NCBI GenBank assembly: GCA_944358375.1
Contig: CALVQT010000003.1
Span: 42,399 to 106,398 of the forward strand
From: an uncultured Bacilli bacterium
GTDB taxonomy: Bacteria; Bacillota_I; Bacilli_A; RF39; UBA660
Reading direction: 5' to 3'
Length of the DNA stretch: 64,000 nt
The first letter of the stretch is position 1. Every line of letters starts with the position of its first letter. Both the position numbers and the translations under genes were made by a program. Of the stretch, positions 46,471-53,905 are shown piece after piece. The notes beneath the pieces were generated by a model, which had not been told where the DNA came from, searched no databases, and saw nothing but the letters and a program-made list of their open reading frames with translations.

Positions 46471-48183
46471 TTATATTTTTTCCTTGTATTTCCAAATATA
46501 TCCACCAGCCGTTTTTCTTTCACATCTACACACATCTGAAATATGTAAAATGCCTGTTTGTTTTATTGCATTATCAATACTTTGATATTCTTTAATGAAT
46601 TCGCCTTCTTTAGTAAATTGTAATACTGGTTTAGACATTTTTTTTGATGCAGATTGATAACCACATTTTTTACATCCTCTACCACTAGTTCTAACTAACG
46701 GCGTTGTTTGCCATTCATATCCGCATTTAGAACATTTCCACCAAAATTTTTTGCTTGATCTAGAAACAACATTCTCTGGCTTTATTGGATAATTCTTATC
46801 GTAATCCCACTCTTTGGCGATATCAGGAGAATCTAAAGCTAAGCTTTTAATATCATCAGAAAATTTTAATCTTTTTATGTATTTTTCGTCAAGTGGAATC
46901 AAACCGCCTTTTTTTATTAGTTCTTCTCTACATATTGGACAATACATTCCTTGATCTATCGAATGGACCGGAGCTTGAAATGAATGGCCTTTGTCACATT
47001 TCCACCACACTTTTTTTCCGCTACTTCTTGTAATGTATTCTGGTTTCACATTAAGATTTTTTTCTTTATCAAAGTATTTAATTATTTTACTATTACTTGC
47101 TAGACTATTATCTATTTCTTTGAATAAGTAATTGTTATATATTTTGTCTCTATCAGCATCTAAATTTATTATTATTTCTTTATTATATATATTTTTTATA
47201 ATATCAATAATAACTTCTTGTAGAGCTGGATAATCTTCATCGTTAATATAATAATGATTATTTAATTTTAGCCAGTCTCCTTTTTCAAGCTGAGACTTTC
47301 TTTTGTTTTGTTCTTTTATTTTTATAATTTTTATACCTCTACTATTCCAAAAGTTTTCTTTTTCAAAATCACTGATTTGTTTTTCACCACTACCATGCCA
47401 TCTATATCCATCATATTCGATTCCTATTTTTAATTTTGGAATATAAATATCAAGTTCGTTTTTACCATTTATTTTGTACCTACTTTTACATGAACTATCA
47501 ATTTGTTCTATGTAATATAGAATTGCTTGTTCTGGAAATGATGTTTGTTTACCTGTATTACAAATTGGACATCCTCTACCATACGTAATATGTGCAATAG
47601 TTGCTAACCACTCATGTCCTTTTTCACATTTCCACCATACTTTTTTCCCACTGACTTTTGTTACAGAATCCGGATATATTCCTAATTCGTTATTTTTTTC
47701 ATAATTCCATTTATCTAATATTTTAGGATTAGTAGTTGCAATATCATTATATCCTTTCAATACTTCTTTGTTGGCACAGATTGGGCATCCGGTTTTTAAA
47801 TTTGTTCTACTTGCTGGTGATTTATAATATGAATGGCCATTACTGCATTTCCACCAATATTTCTTCTTTGTTCCAGGAAAAATATCATCACTTTTAATCG
47901 GATAATTTTTCTCATTATCCCAATCTTCAGCAATTTTGGGAAATCTTGATTTTAAGTCATTATATCCTTTTAATAATTTTTGATTTGCGCATATCGGACA
48001 TCCTGTTCCTTTATCACGTGTTCTTGAACCTATAGAGGCATAATATGAATGATTATTTTTACATTTCCACCAAATTTTTGTCGTAGAACTAAATCCAACC
48101 TTACTTGGATCAAAATCTTTATTTTTTTCATAATCTATTTCTGATAATAAATGCGGACTATGTTTGGATAATGTATTTTTCAT
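46471..48183 (-). CDS. Multi-zinc-ribbon protein with PD-(D/E)xK-type nuclease core and NUMOD tail
   Basis: 570 residues from the ATG at 48183 (AAAGGAGGTAAAT upstream; the ATG at 48201 has no such site). Five repeats of a DUF4379-type zinc ribbon occur, three before and two after the centre, each 'K-x-x-WWKC-x-x-GH-x ... GCPIC'. Between them, about residues 215-300, lies a Vsr/DUF559-like endonuclease fold: FPEQAILYYI, NELDIYIPKLKIGIEYDGYRWH (in part; Asp, Glu and Asp as metal ligands), then GIKIIKIKEQN. The C-terminal 50 residues (YQSIDNAIKQTGI, AGGYIWKY) are a NUMOD1-like DNA-binding motif. It probably cuts DNA. It may be a homing or defence nuclease carried as cargo. Confidence 0.82.
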   Translation of the reverse strand: MKNTLSKHSPHLLSEIDYEKNKDFDPSKVGFSSTTKIWWKCKNNHSYYASIGSRTRDKGTGCPICANQKLLKGYNDLKSRFPKIAEDWDNEKNYPIKSDDIFPGTKKKYWWKCSNGHSYYKSPASRTNLKTGCPICANKEVLKGYNDIATTNPKILDKWNYEKNNELGIYPDSVTKVSGKKVWWKCEKGHEWLATIAHITYGRGCPICNTGKQTSFPEQAILYYIEQIDSSCKSRYKINGKNELDIYIPKLKIGIEYDGYRWHGSGEKQISDFEKENFWNSRGIKIIKIKEQNKRKSQLEKGDWLKLNNHYYINDEDYPALQEVIIDIIKNIYNKEIIINLDADRDKIYNNYLFKEIDNSLASNSKIIKYFDKEKNLNVKPEYITRSSGKKVWWKCDKGHSFQAPVHSIDQGMYCPICREELIKKGGLIPLDEKYIKRLKFSDDIKSLALDSPDIAKEWDYDKNYPIKPENVVSRSSKKFWWKCSKCGYEWQTTPLVRTSGRGCKKCGYQSASKKMSKPVLQFTKEGEFIKEYQSIDNAIKQTGILHISDVCRCERKTAGGYIWKYKEKI

Positions 48184-48241
48184 ATTTACCTCCTTTAACA
48201 TTATATTATATCATAATAATCTAATATATTTGACTACATTA

Positions 48242-48712
48242 TTAATAAGCATTATTTTCAATTTCAAAGTTTAGTTTCCATTCAAGATATTCATCATCAG
48301 ATATTTCTAAATTTTCCCTTTTTTCTTTCATTTGTTGCCATTCTTTAATAGTCTTTATAACAATTTCATTGTATTCTGTTTTATTATAACTATCGCAATC
48401 AAAATTTATTTCATAATATGGAAATTCCTCTTCTAACCACATTAGACTATAGATTACATCTATTGGATTATTAAAGTCATATTTTTTTATTGAATTAATA
48501 CTTACTTCATATAACTCTGCTATATCTTTTAGTCTTTCTTTACTTGGTTCTCTATAGTTGGTTTCATAACTTTTAAAAGTTTTACGAGGATACATTCCTC
48601 CAAACTCAAAGTATTCAGCAACATCATCTTCATTCATGTGTCTTAATCTTCTAACATACTCAAGTCGAGCTCCTTGTGAAAGATTTTTTAATTTTGGTTT
48701 TCTATAATACAT
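48242..48712 (-). CDS. Xre-like regulator of the ppdK element
   Basis: 156 residues from the ATG at 48712 (AAGGAGTGATTTAT upstream, better than the ATG at 48751). Residues about 10-70 are an Xre-like helix-turn-helix (VRRLRHMNEDDVAEYFEFGG, PSKERLKDIAELYEVSINSI). The tail ends EWQQMKEKRENLEISDDEYLEWKLNFE, a pattern common in small regulators next to serine recombinases of Bacillota elements. It lies at the right end of the element between ppdK and the nuclease-like gene. It may control excision or cargo expression. Confidence 0.85.
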   Translation of the reverse strand: MYYRKPKLKNLSQGARLEYVRRLRHMNEDDVAEYFEFGGMYPRKTFKSYETNYREPSKERLKDIAELYEVSINSIKKYDFNNPIDVIYSLMWLEEEFPYYEINFDCDSYNKTEYNEIVIKTIKEWQQMKEKRENLEISDDEYLEWKLNFEIENNAY

Positions 48713-48880
48713 ATAAATCACTCCTTTCTTATGTTTATTTCTTCCAACCAAAAATAGCCACCCTAACTATACTTCGACTATTTTCTAATCGTAATTTTAT
48801 TTTCTTTGATAAAACTAATTAAACTATTTTTAACAAACACATTTTAAAAAACATTAACTAATTCCTTTTATTCCAACAAA

Positions 48881-48902
48881 AAAAGAACATTTCTGTTCTT
48901 TT
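48881..48902 (-). terminator. ppdK terminator
   Basis: AAAAGAACA / TGTTCTTTT stem with a TTTC loop; TTTTTTT follows on the minus strand. A near-identical copy is in the left repeat at 42878-42899. Confidence 0.85.
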
Positions 48903-48932
48903 GATTTTTGATAATTTTCACGTTTATGCGTT

Positions 48933-51557
48933 CTAATTTTGGCTCGCCTTGATAGCAGCTTGTGCTGCAGCTAGTCTTGCAATTGGAACTCTAAATGGAC
49001 TACATGAAACATATGTTAAACCTATATTATGACAAAATTCTACAGAAGATGGATCGCCACCATGTTCACCACATATTCCAAGTTTAATATCTGGTCTAAC
49101 ACTTCTTCCTTTTTCAACAGCCATTTTTATAAGTTCTCCAACTCCAAATTGATCAACCTTGGCAAATGGATCACTTTCAAATATTTGTTTAGAATAATAA
49201 TCATTTAAAAATTTACCAGCATCATCTCTACTAAATCCATAAGTCATTTGTGTTAAATCATTAGTACCAAAACTAAAGAATTCTGCTTCTTGTGCTATCT
49301 TATCAGCAGTTATAGCTGCTCTTGGTATTTCAATCATAGTACCAATTTTATAATTTAATTTATAATTTTGTTCCTCGAATACCTTATTAATAGTTTCTAC
49401 TACTATATTTTTAACATATGCTAATTCTTTTGAGTCACAAATTAACGGAATCATAATTTCTGGTTCAACTTTTATACCAGTCTTATCAACATTAATAGCA
49501 GCTTCTATAACTGCTCTTGTTTGCATTTGAGCAATTTCTGGATATGTAACAGCAAGTCTACATCCTCTATGTCCCATCATTGGGTTAAATTCATGTAATG
49601 ATGCAATTTTATCTTTTAACTCTTCAAATGAAATTCCAAGTTCTTTTGCTAATGGTCTAATTTCATCATCAGTATGAGGTACAAATTCATGTAGTGGTGG
49701 GTCTAAGAAACGAATTGTAACAGGATATCCTTTCATTTCTTTATATAATTCTTCAAAGTCTCCTCTTTGCATTGGTAATAATTTTGCTAATGCTTTTTCT
49801 CTTTGTTCAATTGTTTCTGAAACTATCATTTGACGAATTGCAAATATTCTTTCTTCTTCAAAAAACATATGTTCAGTTCTACAAAGTCCAATTCCTTCAG
49901 CGCCAAATTTAATTGCTTGACGAGCATCTCTTGGAGTATCAGCATTTGTTCTAACTTTTAATACTCTCTTTTCATCAGCCCATTTCATAAAAGTTTCAAA
50001 ATTACCACTAATTTCTGGTTCAACTGTAGCGATTTTTTCTCCATATACTTTCCCAGTAGAACCATCTAAAGAAATATAATCTCCTTCTTTAAATACTTTC
50101 CCATCTTTAGTTGTAATTGTTTTATTTTCCTCACTTATTGTTAGTTCACCACAACCAGAAACGCAACATCTACCCATACCACGAGCTACAACTGCGGCAT
50201 GTGATGTCATACCTCCACGAATAGTAAGAACTCCTTTTGCTAAATTCATTCCTTCAATATCTTCTGGAGAAGTTTCTAATCTAACCAAGATTGTATCTTC
50301 ACCATTTTTTGCAGCTTCTATTACTTCTTCTGCACTGAAATAAATTTTTCCACATGCTGCTCCTGGTGAGGCTGCAAGTCCAGTTGCAATAGGTGTTGCT
50401 TTTTTCAAACTTTCACTATCAAAGTTTGGATGCAATAATTGATCTAATTGTTTAGGCTCAACTTTTAATAAAGCTTCTTCTTTACTAATCATTCCTTCAT
50501 TAAATAAATCAACTGCTATTTTTAATGCTGCAGCAGCAGTTCTTTTTCCGTTTCTAGTCTGAAGCATAAATAATTTACCATTTTCAATAGTAAATTCCAT
50601 ATCTTGCATATCTTTATAATGATCTTCTAATATTTTACAAGTTTTTACAAATTCTTCATATGCTTTTGGCATTGTTTCTGCAAGAGTGTCAATTGACTTA
50701 GGTGTACGAACACCTGCAACAACATCTTCTCCTTGTGCATTTATTAAATATTCACCATATAATTTTTTCTCACCTGTTGCTGGATTTCTAGTAAATGCAA
50801 CACCAGTTCCACAATCATCACCTTTATTTCCATATACCATTTCTTGAACATTAACAGCAGTTCCCCAACTGGATGGAATATCATTCATTCTTCTATAATA
50901 AATAGCTCTTTCATTATTCCAACTTCTAAATACAGCAGTAACTGCTTCTATTAATTGTTCTTTTGGATTTTGTGGAAATTCAACACCAGATAATTCTTTA
51001 TATATATCTTTAAATTTCATAGCTATTTCATACATATCATTTTCATCTAAATCTGTATCATATGAAACACCTTTATCTTCTTTAAATTTATCTAAAACTC
51101 TTTCAAATGAACTTTTTGAATAGCCTTTTACAACATCAGCAAACATCATAATAAATCTACGATATGAATCATATGCAAATCTCCTATTGTTAGTTGCTTT
51201 TGCAAAATTATCACAAACTTCATCATTAAGTCCTAAGTTAAGTACAGTATCCATCATTCCAGGCATACTAGCTCTTGCGCCACTACGAACTGAAACTAAT
51301 AATGGATTTTCTAAATCTCCCATTTTCTTACCAGTTATCTGTTCTAATTCTGATAACTTAGTATATATCTCATCTACGATATCTTGACTGATAACTTTTC
51401 CCGCATCATAGTATGCAGTACATGCTTCAGTAGTTATTGTAAATCCTCTTGGAACAGGTAACCCTATATTTGTCATTTCTGCTAAATTAGCACCTTTTCC
51501 ACCAAGAAGATTTTTCATGTCTTTGTTTCCTTCACTAAACATATAGACGTATTTCAT
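48933..51557 (-). CDS. ppdK: Pyruvate, phosphate dikinase
   Basis: 874 residues, full length. The ATP-grasp N-terminal part has LLGGKGANLAEM and VSVRSGARASMPGMMDT. The phosphohistidine domain is GGMTSHAAVVARGMGRCCVSG (His in TSHAAVVAR; one more residue than quoted motifs need). The PEP/pyruvate barrel has LCRTEHMF, MGHRGCRLAVTYPE, SFGTNDLTQMTYGFSRDD and LGICGEHGGDP with the catalytic Cys. It interconverts pyruvate + ATP + Pi and PEP + AMP + PPi, often working in glycolysis in PPi-using anaerobes. The last codons are element-derived. AAAGGAGGAG precedes the ATG. Confidence 0.98.
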   Translation of the reverse strand: MKYVYMFSEGNKDMKNLLGGKGANLAEMTNIGLPVPRGFTITTEACTAYYDAGKVISQDIVDEIYTKLSELEQITGKKMGDLENPLLVSVRSGARASMPGMMDTVLNLGLNDEVCDNFAKATNNRRFAYDSYRRFIMMFADVVKGYSKSSFERVLDKFKEDKGVSYDTDLDENDMYEIAMKFKDIYKELSGVEFPQNPKEQLIEAVTAVFRSWNNERAIYYRRMNDIPSSWGTAVNVQEMVYGNKGDDCGTGVAFTRNPATGEKKLYGEYLINAQGEDVVAGVRTPKSIDTLAETMPKAYEEFVKTCKILEDHYKDMQDMEFTIENGKLFMLQTRNGKRTAAAALKIAVDLFNEGMISKEEALLKVEPKQLDQLLHPNFDSESLKKATPIATGLAASPGAACGKIYFSAEEVIEAAKNGEDTILVRLETSPEDIEGMNLAKGVLTIRGGMTSHAAVVARGMGRCCVSGCGELTISEENKTITTKDGKVFKEGDYISLDGSTGKVYGEKIATVEPEISGNFETFMKWADEKRVLKVRTNADTPRDARQAIKFGAEGIGLCRTEHMFFEEERIFAIRQMIVSETIEQREKALAKLLPMQRGDFEELYKEMKGYPVTIRFLDPPLHEFVPHTDDEIRPLAKELGISFEELKDKIASLHEFNPMMGHRGCRLAVTYPEIAQMQTRAVIEAAINVDKTGIKVEPEIMIPLICDSKELAYVKNIVVETINKVFEEQNYKLNYKIGTMIEIPRAAITADKIAQEAEFFSFGTNDLTQMTYGFSRDDAGKFLNDYYSKQIFESDPFAKVDQFGVGELIKMAVEKGRSVRPDIKLGICGEHGGDPSSVEFCHNIGLTYVSCSPFRVPIARLAAAQAAIKASQN
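48955..48964. other. Candidate attR core inside the ppdK tail
   Basis: GCAGCTTGTG, matching 42953-42962. It covers codons for Q-A-A near the C-terminus of ppdK. The sequence to the right is ppdK coding DNA, to the left the element. Confidence 0.65.
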
Positions 51558-51582
51558 TTAATCTCCTCCTTTATACTTAATT

Positions 51583-51591
51583 ATTATAACA
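51583..51591 (-). promoter_or_regulatory. Extended -10 promoter of ppdK
   Basis: TGTTATAAT on the minus strand (TG-n-TATAAT), 25 bases before the ATG. The upstream region is only A/T runs and no -35 is evident. Confidence 0.6.
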
Positions 51592-51652
51592 TAGTAATTT
51601 TTTTTTATTAATTTTTTTTTAATTTTTTTACATTAAATTTTAAAAAATTATA

Positions 51653-52267
51653 TTACTCATTCAATTCTGAATTTTCTAAATTAATATTTAATACTTTTTC
51701 TAAATAGCATTTACCACAAAGTGATTCATATTGTATTTCATTTTCTCCATCAATCGCAACTTGATCACCATTAATAGTAAATTTACCATCCACTATTCTA
51801 CCATTAAATCTTGCTCTATGACCACATCTACATATAGTAATAAGTTCTTCTAATTCATCTGCTAATTCAAATAGTCTTAAACTTCCAGGAAAAGAAATTG
51901 TTTTAAAATCGCTTCTAAGTCCATAGCACACAACTGGTTTATCCTTTAATTTTGCAAACATAAACAATTCATCTATTTGATCTCTTGTTAAAAATTGCGC
52001 TTCATCTACTAAGATGCATACAATATCATCACTTAAAGAATTTAAATAAGTGCTTAATTTTTCATTTTTTTCAACTAAATGATCAACTACTCTCTCTAAA
52101 CCAATCCTAGTTACAACTTTATTATTTCCTTTTGTATCAATAACAGGCTTTAATATTACTACTTTCATTCCTCTTTCTTCATAATTATGAGCAACTTGTA
52201 ATAAAAGAGTTGTCTTTCCAGAATTCATTGCTCCATACCTAAAATATAATTTACTCATTTTTATCAC
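51653..52267 (-). CDS. tdk: Thymidine kinase
   Basis: 204 residues, type II enzyme. Walker A GAMNSGKTTLL, Walker B-like CILVDEAQFL, the lasso loop, and a structural zinc site made by two Cys pairs (CRCG and CGKC) are all present. It salvages thymidine to dTMP. A start at M1 or at M4 (MSKLYFRYG) is possible; the latter is nearer the usual start. It overlaps the upstream recombinase gene by 17 bases. Confidence 0.96.
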   Translation of the reverse strand: MIKMSKLYFRYGAMNSGKTTLLLQVAHNYEERGMKVVILKPVIDTKGNNKVVTRIGLERVVDHLVEKNEKLSTYLNSLSDDIVCILVDEAQFLTRDQIDELFMFAKLKDKPVVCYGLRSDFKTISFPGSLRLFELADELEELITICRCGHRARFNGRIVDGKFTINGDQVAIDGENEIQYESLCGKCYLEKVLNINLENSELNE

Positions 52268-53150
52268 TCCTTGGAAAACATTTATAATATACTTCTTTTA
52301 ATCTTTCATTTGTTACATGTGTATATATTTGCGTTGCTTTTAATGATGAATGTCCTAATAATTCTTGAACAACTTTTATATCACAACCATTATTTAACAT
52401 ATCAGTTGCAAATGTATGTCTTAAAACATGTGGTGTTATATGTGTTTTAATAGATAATTTATTTACTATATTACTTATTATATATCTAATTCCTCTATCT
52501 GTAATTTTATTTCCTTTACTATTAATAAATAAATAATTATTAAGATTTTTTTTATGCGTTAATAAATATTCTTTTAATATTTCTTCGGCATATTCTCCAT
52601 AATAAACGATTCTTTCTTTATTTCCTTTTCCACAAACAACTATTTTTCTATTATTAAAGTCTATGTCATTTATTTTAATATTAACAAGTTCACTAACTCT
52701 AACCCCAGTAGCATAAAGCATCTCAATTATTAACCTATCTCTAATACCATCTTTATCTTTTGAAGATTCATTAATTAATTCTAATAAATCATTATAATAT
52801 ATAAATTTAGGTAATTTTTTTTCTGTCTTTGGATAAGAAATTTTACTTAATGGATAATTTTTTTTATCAATATAATTATTATTATATAAAAATTTATAAA
52901 ACGATTTAAAAGTACTTATTTTCCTTCTAATTGAGGATGGTTTTTCTTTTTGCAAATTTAAATATTCTAAGTAGTCTCTTATATCCTCCTCTGTAATACT
53001 TTTTAAATCTTTTTTTATAAACACATAAAAATAATATAAATCATTTATATAAGATATTAAAGTATTTTTAGAGTATCCTTTTGATATAATATATTTTTTA
53101 AAATCATTAATAATATTTAATTTCTCAAAATCATTTTTTTCCATATACAT
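52251..53150 (-). CDS. Tyrosine recombinase of the XerC/XerD type
   Basis: 299 residues (297 from the second ATG at 53144). It has an N-terminal SAM-like core-binding domain (NTLISYINDLYYFYVFI) and the catalytic domain with TGVRVSELVNI (first Arg), KGNKERIVYY (Lys), HVLRHTFATDML (His-x-x-Arg), LLGHSSLKATQIYTH (His and Tyr nucleophile). Size and sequence fit a housekeeping Xer protein for dimer resolution. Neither ATG has a Shine-Dalgarno sequence, and TATAAT ends only two bases before the first ATG, hinting at a leaderless mRNA. It overlaps tdk by 17 bases. Confidence 0.93.
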   Translation of the reverse strand: MYMEKNDFEKLNIINDFKKYIISKGYSKNTLISYINDLYYFYVFIKKDLKSITEEDIRDYLEYLNLQKEKPSSIRRKISTFKSFYKFLYNNNYIDKKNYPLSKISYPKTEKKLPKFIYYNDLLELINESSKDKDGIRDRLIIEMLYATGVRVSELVNIKINDIDFNNRKIVVCGKGNKERIVYYGEYAEEILKEYLLTHKKNLNNYLFINSKGNKITDRGIRYIISNIVNKLSIKTHITPHVLRHTFATDMLNNGCDIKVVQELLGHSSLKATQIYTHVTNERLKEVYYKCFPRSDKNE

Positions 53151-53151
53151 T

Positions 53152-53157
53152 ATTATA
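53152..53157 (-). promoter_or_regulatory. -10 hexamer at the Xer start, possible leaderless promoter
   Basis: TATAAT on the minus strand at 53157-53152. A start about 7 bases on would fall next to the ATG at 53144. The -35 (TTTTAT) is poor. Confidence 0.4.
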
Positions 53158-53170
53158 ATACTTTTTATTT

Positions 53171-53198
53171 AAAAATAAAAGGCACTATTAATAGTGCC
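53171..53198 (-). terminator. Terminator just upstream of the Xer gene
   Basis: Perfect palindrome GGCACTATTAATAGTGCC (53181-53198) followed on the minus strand by TTTTATTTTT. It ends transcripts coming from the comEC side. A second perfect palindrome ACACACTAGTGTGT lies at 53215-53228. Confidence 0.8.
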
Positions 53199-53579
53199 AA
53201 TTCAATTTATATAAACACACTAGTGTGTGATTCAATAATTTATCTATTATATATTATTCCCATATTAATTTTTTTATTAATATTTTTGCCTAATATTATA
53301 TTACATTAAACAAAATCTTACTTTTATTTTAAAATAATAAACGCTTATACTAAAAACCAACTCATTGCATATTGTTGTTTATACGGTAAAAATATATTAA
53401 TTTCTATCTTAACTTTTTTAAATTTAAACATCATACTTCCATAAATATTAGTTTTATATATATTTTTTTAAAATTTTTCTATTGGTTCATCACTATAATG
53501 TCTATGTCTATTATTTTCACCAACTAGTATTCTAGTATTGATTAGTTAATACTTATTATTAATTAAAAAAAGGTATTTA
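53199..53579. other. Gap with a palindrome and decayed coding traces
   Basis: Besides the 14-base palindrome at 53215-53228 this stretch shows only AT-rich DNA. A short minus-strand reading at 53525-53472 (LVGENNRHRHYSDEPIEKF then stop) looks like the end of some lost gene, perhaps the tail of the broken gene next to it. No intact gene. Confidence 0.5.
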
Positions 53580-53864
53580 TTATCGTAGAAAGGTATGTGA
53601 TGGCAAATTTTCATTATCATCAATGTAAATAAAATATATATTGCAATCTATATTAGAATCTTTAAATAATTTTCTTTCAAGTTCGACTTGATCTCAACAA
53701 ACTCCACATTTACGATCTAATAATTCTTCTTGGCTTAATAAAAAATAGACCTTAGAAAAATCTTTATCCCAACTTTCACTATTAATTAAGTTGTTTCCAT
53801 TTTCATCTTTAAAATCATATTCTATATCATTTAATTCGCCTATTATTTTTAATATTCTCTCCAT
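53580..53864 (-). pseudogene. Broken transglutaminase-like gene
   Basis: From ATG 53864, with AAAGGTGATTTAA upstream, 95 codons can be read with one in-frame TGA at 53696-53694. Around it the protein reads KCGVC-stop-DQVELERKLF, then IYFIYIDDNENLPSHTFLR and TAA. The 'G-V-C-W-D-Q-V-E' pattern with a later HTF is typical of a small transglutaminase-like family, so the TGA replaces a conserved Trp (TGG to TGA). The gene also stops early after HTF compared with what I would expect. A read-through or recoded gene is the less likely alternative. Confidence 0.65.
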
Positions 53865-53905
53865 TTAAATCACCTTTATATTTATTATGTCATATTTGCT
53901 CACAA

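Larger units (their letters stand above)
42963..48964. mobile_element. Approx. 6-kb integrative element in the 3' end of ppdK
   Basis: Bounded by the shared GCAGCTTGTG cores. All genes point left (minus): Xre-like regulator, zinc-ribbon nuclease-like protein, large serine recombinase, 566-residue HEPN-motif protein. The right end supplies a replacement ppdK tail and terminator, so ppdK stays intact. The element has no replication or transfer genes, so it is either a small cargo island or depends on a helper. Codon usage is as AT-rich as the surroundings. Confidence 0.75.
48279..48964. repeat. Right copy of the 0.7-kb direct repeat
   Basis: Counterpart of 42281-42962, holding the intact regulator gene, the ppdK terminator and the ppdK tail. 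Confidence 0.88.

Noticed and set aside
53181..53228. dif site or tyrosine-recombinase attachment site next to the Xer gene
   Set aside because: The palindromes lack the 11-6-11 layout and the sequence of Bacillota dif sites; a terminator plus operator-like dyad is simpler.
53472..53525. Short reading VGENNRHRHYSDEPIEKF resembling the VGENNRYGHP end of ComEC
   Set aside because: Only the first six residues agree; the rest does not match a metallo-beta-lactamase end. Listed only as a decayed trace.
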